From Clostridia bacterium (lineage in GTDB: Bacteria; Bacillota_A; Clostridia; Oscillospirales; CAG-272), in contig JAFTKI010000023.1 of the NCBI GenBank assembly GCA_017453335.1, forward strand, positions 1-18,630: 18,630 nt of DNA, read 5' to 3'. Positions within the stretch are counted from its first letter, which is position 1. Each line of letters begins with the position of its first letter. Below, piece after piece: positions 13,694-18,630 of this stretch. A program made the translations under genes and the position numbers. The notes below the pieces were generated by a model. That model was not told where the DNA came from and made no database searches. It saw only the letters and a list, made by a program, of their open reading frames with translations.

Positions 13694-15835
13694 TCACGCA
13701 TATATTCCTATGAAACTTAAGGCTCGTTGCCACCATTCCGTTGAATCATCAGGCGAGTTCCCATGTTGTATCCAAGGAATAACATCTTTAACAAAATGAC
13801 CGAATGCATCTTCGTTAGGAGAAACAAAATTATACGTGCCAACATCTCTTGGATCCGTTACTAATTTATTATTCACATCATAAATGGCTTCATACCTTCC
13901 ATCCGGCGAAACATATTTGACATTATCCCTATCAGGTGCTGAGAATTGATGACAGTTTGCCGATACACTATCATCCCAATCTTTAAAAAATGTTTCATCA
14001 TATTCTTCTGGAAACTGAATATTATTTTGATTTCTATTATAATGCTCTTCTTTAGAAGGAGGAGTTAGATAATCAATCGTCTTGTCAATAAAATCTGCAA
14101 CCGGCTGGATAATATTATCATTTACCCAATTTGCTGCCGTTTCTATCCATTTAGGCCAGTTTCCGATAGAGTCGGACAAATTGACAGGATTATTGAAACA
14201 ATAGGCAAAAAGATTGTAACCCTTTATTGAACCATCAACACCAGCTATAACACTGTCTAGATTAATAAACCGTCCCCAATTAGGATTATAGTATCTGCTT
14301 TGGAGATAATACAGCCCAGTCTCTACATCATAGTAGTAACCTCTGTATCTGAACGGATTATAGGAGTTTACAACCTCATTCTCTGCGGCAGTATTGGTGC
14401 TTGCAAGTGTGATTGTAAAGTTGCCCCACGCATCATAAGTATACGAGCCGAGCTTTTCACCGTCCATGTTGTAGACAGCAATGATATCACCCTGCAAGTT
14501 TTTCTCGAAGAAATACTCATCGAACTCACCCTCGGCTTGCGTGTAATTGCGCATTTTCATGCCGATTGGCGTGCCGTTTTCATCGTACAAATATACGATC
14601 AGTATGCTTCGGTCACTGATCCACTCGCCTACAATTTGACTACCATTCAGAATGTATTCGTGGGTACCTGCATCGGTGATTTTTTCTGTACGAATGCCAT
14701 CGGAGTTATATTTGAAGTACACAACGTAATCGGCATCCATGTAATCGCCATCCAGCTCGTTGAACGCTTGGAAGCTTTGTAACTGTCTACCTTGCCATTC
14801 AAGCAACGCGCCGTTGTACCAAATATCACCATCCGGCTCACCCCACTGGATTGGATTTCCAATGGAATCATACTGAATTTCGGTGGCTCCAACGTTTGTC
14901 AGCAGATCGCTCCACGTACCCGTGGAATAGGTATAGTTCTGCGTACCGATCAGCGCACCCGTAGTCTTATTATATTCGGTGCGCGACAAAATATTTCCTG
15001 CATCATCGTACGTCCACACATAGCGGCGGTCAAGCGGCACGTTAACCTCTTGCACCAACTGCCCCAAGCTATCGTACGTGTACTGCACCACCGCCACATT
15101 GGATGCGTCCTTGATGTCGGTAATATTACCATTGGCATCGTACGTATAGCGGTAGGTTGTGCTGCCGAGCGTCGTCCCGTAGCTATCCGACACAGTGACC
15201 GTGTAGGTCGCCACCAAAGGCGTGGTGCCGCGGCTTGACACGGTGACATACGTGTAGTCGGCATCGACATAATATGCGCTCAACGCCATGCAATCAAACG
15301 AGGTCAGCTTGTTCGTGATTCTGCCAAAGCTATCATACGTCAGCGTAGTGCCCGAGTAATAGCCGCCTGCTGTGTAGAAGGATTCCTTCAAGCGCCCAGC
15401 AGAATCGTATGCATACTGCACCTCGATTTCATCCTCGGCAGTATCCAATGATCCAACCCTGTAATTTACCGTGTGGTAAACATTGGTCAGGCGCGAAAGC
15501 TCATCATACACCTGATGCGAATGGTGCCGCGATTGATTTTCGGTGGAGAGATACTCGTAGGAGCCAATCAGCTTGCCACTTGGATCGTAGCTGTACACCG
15601 TGACGCGGTCGGATAGATGATCCTTGATCGAAGCCAGCTGTCCATCGGCGGTGTATTGATAGCTGTAAACCGTTTGGTAAGCTCCCCCACTACCTGTATT
15701 ATAGCAGATTTCTTTGATCCTGTCAAGCGAATCATACAAATATTTTACTTTTAATCCGTTTCCATAGGTCAAAATCGACAATTTTCCGTTGCCCGAATTG
15801 TACGAATAGCTTGCCAGCGTGTTGCTACCGTGTAA
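13694..15835 (-). CDS. 5'-truncated RHS/YD-repeat protein with a C-terminal toxin-like tip
   Basis: The open frame runs to 13694 and encodes many YD repeats (YDSLDRI, YDPSGKL, YDELSRL, YDSAGRL, YDANGNI, YDDAGNI). An RHS core end follows (NPFRYRGYYYDVETGLYYLQ...NPNWGRFINLDS...NLFAYCFNNPVNL), then a variable tip. The tip is the last 153 residues, with HQFSAPDRDNVKYVSPDGRY, LVTDPRDVGTYNF, GHFVKDVIPWI and GNSPDDSTEWWQR; similar endings seem common in RHS proteins but I cannot name the toxin. RHS sequence (GSNTLASYSYNSGNGKL) continues upstream of the possible TTG start at 15781 to an in-frame TGA at 15836-15838. There is no signal peptide and no good ribosome site, so the gene has lost its 5' part. 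It is an orphan tip module or a pseudogene; whether it is expressed is unclear. Confidence 0.8.
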   Translation of the reverse strand, partial: LHGSNTLASYSYNSGNGKLSILTYGNGLKVKYLYDSLDRIKEICYNTGSGGAYQTVYSYQYTADGQLASIKDHLSDRVTVYSYDPSGKLIGSYEYLSTENQSRHHSHQVYDELSRLTNVYHTVNYRVGSLDTAEDEIEVQYAYDSAGRLKESFYTAGGYYSGTTLTYDSFGRITNKLTSFDCMALSAYYVDADYTYVTVSSRGTTPLVATYTVTVSDSYGTTLGSTTYRYTYDANGNITDIKDASNVAVVQYTYDSLGQLVQEVNVPLDRRYVWTYDDAGNILSRTEYNKTTGALIGTQNYTYSTGTWSDLLTNVGATEIQYDSIGNPIQWGEPDGDIWYNGALLEWQGRQLQSFQAFNELDGDYMDADYVVYFKYNSDGIRTEKITDAGTHEYILNGSQIVGEWISDRSILIVYLYDENGTPIGMKMRNYTQAEGEFDEYFFEKNLQGDIIAVYNMDGEKLGSYTYDAWGNFTITLASTNTAAENEVVNSYNPFRYRGYYYDVETGLYYLQSRYYNPNWGRFINLDSVIAGVDGSIKGYNLFAYCFNNPVNLSDSIGNWPKWIETAANWVNDNIIQPVADFIDKTIDYLTPPSKEEHYNRNQNNIQFPEEYDETFFKDWDDSVSANCHQFSAPDRDNVKYVSPDGRYEAIYDVNNKLVTDPRDVGTYNFVSPNEDAFGHFVKDVIPWIQHGNSPDDSTEWWQRALSFIGIYA
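14670..14936. repeat. Direct repeat copy B (RHS core segment, inside the RHS gene)
   Basis: This is the intact-gene copy of the 267-bp segment at 12503-12769, in the same orientation. It encodes the RHS stretch from YSTGTWSDLL to GIRTEKITDA, upstream of the conserved core end and the toxin tip. Confidence 0.9.
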
Positions 15836-15866
15836 TCACGATCCTGAGTGAAGGCGGATCAATATT

Positions 15867-16295
15867 TTAACTATTATTGGTTTTAATATCTTCGAAGGTC
15901 TCCACTTCGGCAACTCCGTTTACGTATGCCGTTACGGTGAAAACCGCCTTATAGGTTTCTCCTCGCACAGAGTCGAAATTGCCGCCCATGGCAAGTGTTC
16001 CGATCGTTTTGCTTCCGCTCCACTCGGCGACCTGAATCCAATCATCACCGTCCTGTTCGTAAACAATTAAGAGACCAGAGATTAAGGATGCAGTAGATTT
16101 TTTTCTTGCACTCCCTGTTGCGGTCCCTACACCGTTAGAAAAACTGAATGTTAAATCCATTGTCAAAATTCCAGCCCAAAGCGGTTCAATTCCCGACTCG
16201 GGGGCTTGTGCCGCAAACGTTGGCAAAGTGAACGAGCATGCCAATATCAACGCCAAAAATACCGCAGTTACTCTTTTGATTTTGCTCAAACTCAT
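15867..16295 (-). CDS. Small secreted protein
   Basis: The product is 142 residues. AAGGAGGAATTGAAAA precedes the ATG at 16295. A signal peptide is clear: basic start (SLSKIKR), hydrophobic core (about 9-25), and cleavage near FAA-QA (about 27-30). The mature part is a predicted beta protein (MDLTFSFSNGVGTATGSA...WIQVAEWSGSKTIG...YKAVFTVTAYVNGVAEVETF), in the style of small Ig-like secreted proteins common in Bacillota. It has no cysteines in the mature part and no anchor. Its 3' end is 32 bp from the point where RHS similarity begins, so this gene borders the truncation junction. Function unknown. Confidence 0.75.
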   Translation of the reverse strand: MSLSKIKRVTAVFLALILACSFTLPTFAAQAPESGIEPLWAGILTMDLTFSFSNGVGTATGSARKKSTASLISGLLIVYEQDGDDWIQVAEWSGSKTIGTLAMGGNFDSVRGETYKAVFTVTAYVNGVAEVETFEDIKTNNS

Positions 16296-16543
16296 TTTTC
16301 AATTCCTCCTTTTGGATATAAATTGGATACAAACAATCCGCCTTCATTCTTTATAACAACTCAAACCGCCGTTTTGTGACAGCTTTTTGGTTTTTTCTAC
16401 TTTATGAATAAAAAAACGGGACAAAATTGTTAAATGTGCATCAATGAAATAACAAAATGTTTTTATCACCCCCCAAGAAGCTCCGACCGATTTGCTAAAA
16501 GGACCGATGATTTGTGTTTGTGTTTTATGCTGATCGTTAATTA

Positions 16544-16780
16544 TTATTTTTGTTGATTCAAAAGAAAATCGTCAATCACCTCGTCAAGGTGGATCGGTGA
16601 CAGCCCCAAAAAATTGCAACGAAGAACCAGCGCTTCCATATCAGCTTTGTTACAGGTGATATTGCCCACCCGATAAAGCTCGGTTGCATTTTTGGAGAGA
16701 TCTTCCTTAAGGATCGCAAGCCCGTAAACCGGTTGTTCTCCGTTGGTTTCCTCAATGAGGATATAACGCGTCTTTTTCAT
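16544..16780 (-). CDS. Small DUF6514-like protein
   Basis: The product is 78 residues, with AAAAGGAG 11 nt before the ATG. The sequence RYILIEETNG...VYGLAIL, a central VGNIT-C-NKADMEALVLRCN and the ending LSPIHLDEVIDDFLLNQQ fit the small clostridial family I recall as DUF6514, whose function is unknown. It has no signal or membrane segment. It lies 18 bp downstream of the XRE regulator gene, so the two are likely co-transcribed, and it may act with that regulator. The family name is from memory. Confidence 0.7.
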   Translation of the reverse strand: MKKTRYILIEETNGEQPVYGLAILKEDLSKNATELYRVGNITCNKADMEALVLRCNFLGLSPIHLDEVIDDFLLNQQK

Positions 16781-16798
16781 ACAGGATGTATCTCCTTT

Positions 16799-17047
16799 TT
16801 AATATTGCTGATGCAGCTTCTCGTTGATCTGCTTCAGAACCGCATCCGGATTGCCCAGCTTACCAAGCAACAGCGTTGTGGTCAGCGTTCCGCACATGGT
16901 TCTTCCCGTCTCAATATCCGAATAAGAGCTTTCGCTCATTTCCAAGCGCTCTGCCATTTCCCTTTGCGTTAAATGCAATTCATCTCGGGTGATAATCGCA
17001 AGTCTTCTCAACTCTTCCTTCAGGATCTCTTCCATCTGATGTCTCAT
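16799..17047 (-). CDS. XRE-family helix-turn-helix regulator
   Basis: The product is 82 residues. ATG at 17047 is chosen because GGAGGG lies 5 nt upstream; the TTG at 17050 is in frame directly before it. A Cro/C1-type HTH fills about residues 17-60 (ELHLTQREMAERLEMSESSYSDIETGRTMCG). The C-terminal tail is helical and may dimerise. A dyad GAATC/GATTC about 75-95 bp upstream (near 17110-17130) could be its own operator, but this is weak. It heads a two-gene unit with the DUF6514-like gene. Confidence 0.85.
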   Translation of the reverse strand: MRHQMEEILKEELRRLAIITRDELHLTQREMAERLEMSESSYSDIETGRTMCGTLTTTLLLGKLGNPDAVLKQINEKLHQQY

Positions 17048-17217
17048 CAATGCCCTCCTTTCCCAAACACAAACAAAAGAAATTTTAGCAACTTCTCTTT
17101 TGGTTTAGAATCGGGTACACCTATGATTCGACATTTTCAAAGATTTTTCGTTTGTGATCTCCTCGGTCGTTTTTTCAGCATTGCACCGACTTCCTACCCA
17201 AAAAGCCTCTTACTGCA

Positions 17218-17271
17218 AATAACAAAAGAAACCCGAATTTTGTGACAAAAATTCGGGTTTCTTTTGTTATT
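17218..17271 (-). terminator. Strong hairpin terminator after the anti-sigma gene
   Basis: A perfect 24-bp stem (17218-17241 with 17248-17271, core AAACCCGAATTTT) with a 6-nt loop lies 28 bp after the stop of the DUF4367-type gene. The 3' arm is T-rich in both directions, so it likely terminates the sigma/anti-sigma transcript and shields the XRE unit. Confidence 0.8.
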
Positions 17272-17298
17272 TTAGTTCACTTTTGGGCAAATTTTTTA

Positions 17299-18084
17299 TC
17301 ATTTCACGCTTTCGGCAATTGCGAGCAGCTCGTCTATTCCATAAACATCCGACATAATCTGGTATCTGTATTCTCCGTCAGACCACTCTATAAAATCAGG
17401 TGAATCGTTCTTATACTCAATAAATACACCTTTATAACCGTTCACCATAATCTCCGTAACCGTTGCATTCATATCATCATACCCGCCTTGTGTATCCATC
17501 AATTTCTGTGAATAGGATCCCACCAATCCATCATTTAAATAATAGTCAATTATCACGCAGTTATCATTGCTGATTGCAATATCCTCATACACCCCTTGCG
17601 GCAGATTTGTGGGCTTATGCACTGTTTCAATTTGCGTAGGCGGCGTAGGAGATTCAACAGAAGAATTTCCCAAATTCTCTGCATTGGAATTCGCCGTTTC
17701 CGAATTTCCATCGGACTGCGAATCGGAAATCGGTTCATTGCCGTTATCCGGTTGGAACGACACCTTAAAATAATTGTCATGCCACTCAACAAGCGCTTTG
17801 AAAACAGCCTCTCTGACGGGCGGAACGCAACCAATCACCAATGCGGCAAGCAAGATCAGCGACAGCAAGATCACAGCCGCGCGAACCGCAAACAGCTTTA
17901 TCTTTTTCATAACGGGACGTCGTTTATTCCGTTTGATCATCCGCGCTTTTTTGCGATAATAATCCTCATCGAACTCTACATCTCGCGTATCCAGCGCTTC
18001 AAAGCGCTCGCTCTCCTTTTTCAAGCAATTCGCTGCCGCCATTGCAATCAAAAAATCAATCTTATCATAACGGTTTGTTTTCAT
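17299..18084 (-). CDS. Single-pass membrane protein with DUF4367-type domain, putative anti-sigma factor
   Basis: The product is 261 residues. A cytosolic N-terminal part (1-60) ends in a strongly basic stretch (KKARMIKRNKRRPVMKK), one membrane helix follows (about 66-88), then a Ser/Asn/Pro-rich linker (about 112-155). The outer domain contains VTEIMVNGYKGVFIEYKND, IEWSDGEYRYQIMSD and DELLAIAES, the pattern of DUF4367 domains. Such proteins usually pair with a sigma factor and hold it at the membrane. The gene overlaps the sigma factor gene by 20 bp (18065-18084), so translation is likely coupled, with GGGAGG 12 nt before the ATG. The signal it senses is unknown. Confidence 0.8.
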   Translation of the reverse strand: MKTNRYDKIDFLIAMAAANCLKKESERFEALDTRDVEFDEDYYRKKARMIKRNKRRPVMKKIKLFAVRAAVILLSLILLAALVIGCVPPVREAVFKALVEWHDNYFKVSFQPDNGNEPISDSQSDGNSETANSNAENLGNSSVESPTPPTQIETVHKPTNLPQGVYEDIAISNDNCVIIDYYLNDGLVGSYSQKLMDTQGGYDDMNATVTEIMVNGYKGVFIEYKNDSPDFIEWSDGEYRYQIMSDVYGIDELLAIAESVK

Positions 18085-18630
18085 AAAGACGTGAGCCTCC
18101 CTTCTCCAGCAACATTTTTCTTCCGCGTGACATACGCTGTCTTACCACATCCTCGGAAACACCCAACAGGATTGCGATCTTATCATACCCTAACCCTTGG
18201 CTTTTCAAAAGGATAACATCCCTGTATATCGCATCCAGCGAATCGATCAACGACTGTATGTAACGGCAATTCTCTTCACTGATCAAGGATTCCTGAATAT
18301 TCTCATATTCATCGGGAAACTGTTCGATATCAAAGGAAGTGCCGTCGCACGATTCATCGGAGATGTACTCACGGCGACGTCTTCTTGCGCGCCATTTGTA
18401 GTAGTTTTTGGCGCAATTCCGACACGTTACAACCACCAATCCGGCAAGATTTCCCACTTCCTCAGCCGCTTTGAATGTCGGAAGCGCATCGATCATTTTC
18501 TCAACCGTATCTTGGACACAATCCTGTGTATCTTGATGATGCTTCAGAACATCATAAACTTCTATGTACATCTTCTTTTCATATTTCTCATACAACCATT
18601 CCATAAAGGAACGGTCTTGCTCGTTCTCAA
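18065..18630 (-). CDS. Sigma-70 family (ECF-like) sigma factor, start beyond the window edge
   Basis: An internal ATG lies at 18604, but the frame stays open to the edge and encodes ENEQDRSF directly before MEWLYEKYEKKMY. That N-terminus is typical of clostridial ECF-like factors, so the true start is probably outside the window. A region 2-like segment (EWLYEKYEKKMYIEVYDVLK...QDCVQDTVEKM) and a region 4 HTH (LDAIYRDVILLKSQGLGYDK...VSEDVVRQRMSRGRKML) are visible, joined by an Arg-rich stretch (KWRARRRRREY). It directs RNA polymerase to its regulon. It overlaps the putative anti-sigma gene by 20 bp. Regulon and signal are unknown. Confidence 0.85.
   Translation of the reverse strand, partial: ENEQDRSFMEWLYEKYEKKMYIEVYDVLKHHQDTQDCVQDTVEKMIDALPTFKAAEEVGNLAGLVVVTCRNCAKNYYKWRARRRRREYISDESCDGTSFDIEQFPDEYENIQESLISEENCRYIQSLIDSLDAIYRDVILLKSQGLGYDKIAILLGVSEDVVRQRMSRGRKMLLEKGGSRLYENKPL

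Noticed and set aside
14300..14782. Plus-strand frame inside the RHS gene
   Set aside because: Antisense shadow of YD-repeat coding; part of it recurs in 12187-12861 only because the RHS segment is duplicated.

Overview
The window looks like chromosomal DNA of an anaerobic Clostridia-type Bacillota, probably gut-associated and near Oscillospiraceae (inference). Supporting signs are strong GGAGG ribosome binding sites before nearly every gene, moderate GC, secreted beta-rich surface proteins with InlB-like repeats, a sigma factor opening with an ENEQDRSF-type N-terminus paired with a DUF4367-type membrane partner, a small DUF6514-like protein, and palindromic intergenic repeats of the CTCATCCGTCGGCT/CACCTTCTCC type. 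No rRNA, tRNA or CRISPR was seen.

Layout. (1) 1-4300, minus strand: a Cys-rich small protein, a 43-residue peptide gene (3635-3766), and a 1071-residue secreted surface protein, bounded by two repeat elements and hairpins. (2) 4378-5861, minus: a LuxR-type regulator with two HTH ends, its own strong promoter, a tandem repeat over its transcription start, and a terminator. (3) 5862-11893, plus: a tightly packed operon of iron-type alcohol dehydrogenase, class-3-like fatty aldehyde dehydrogenase, YhhN-family lysoplasmalogenase-like membrane protein and a polytopic M28 metallopeptidase. It has a textbook promoter flanked by two copies of CTTGTTGA-N4-TCAACAAG and ends at a 20-bp-stem terminator. 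(4) 11946-15838, minus: a mosaic accessory island. It holds a 5'-truncated RHS gene with a variable toxin-like tip, a membrane-anchored ankyrin protein 10 bp downstream (probable immunity partner), a structured spacer, a second RHS fragment (about 95% identical to the first over 267 bp) spliced to what looks like a short-chain dehydrogenase tail, and an unknown 97-residue protein. (5) 15867-17047, minus: a small secreted protein, a DUF6514-like protein and an XRE regulator. (6) 17218-18630, minus: a sigma-70-family factor, running off the window edge, and its DUF4367-type putative anti-sigma partner.

The most interesting system is region 3. Lysoplasmalogenase releases a long-chain aldehyde from the vinyl ether of lysoplasmalogens; a class-3 aldehyde dehydrogenase oxidises such aldehydes to fatty acids and an iron-type alcohol dehydrogenase reduces them to alcohols. 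Their co-transcription under one apparent repressor-controlled promoter suggests a dedicated plasmalogen turnover and aldehyde disposal operon, with a membrane M28 peptidase added. The gene families are read from the sequence; the pathway is inference. The second system is the RHS toxin/ankyrin cassette, lying between two direct repeats of RHS core that could recombine to remove it.
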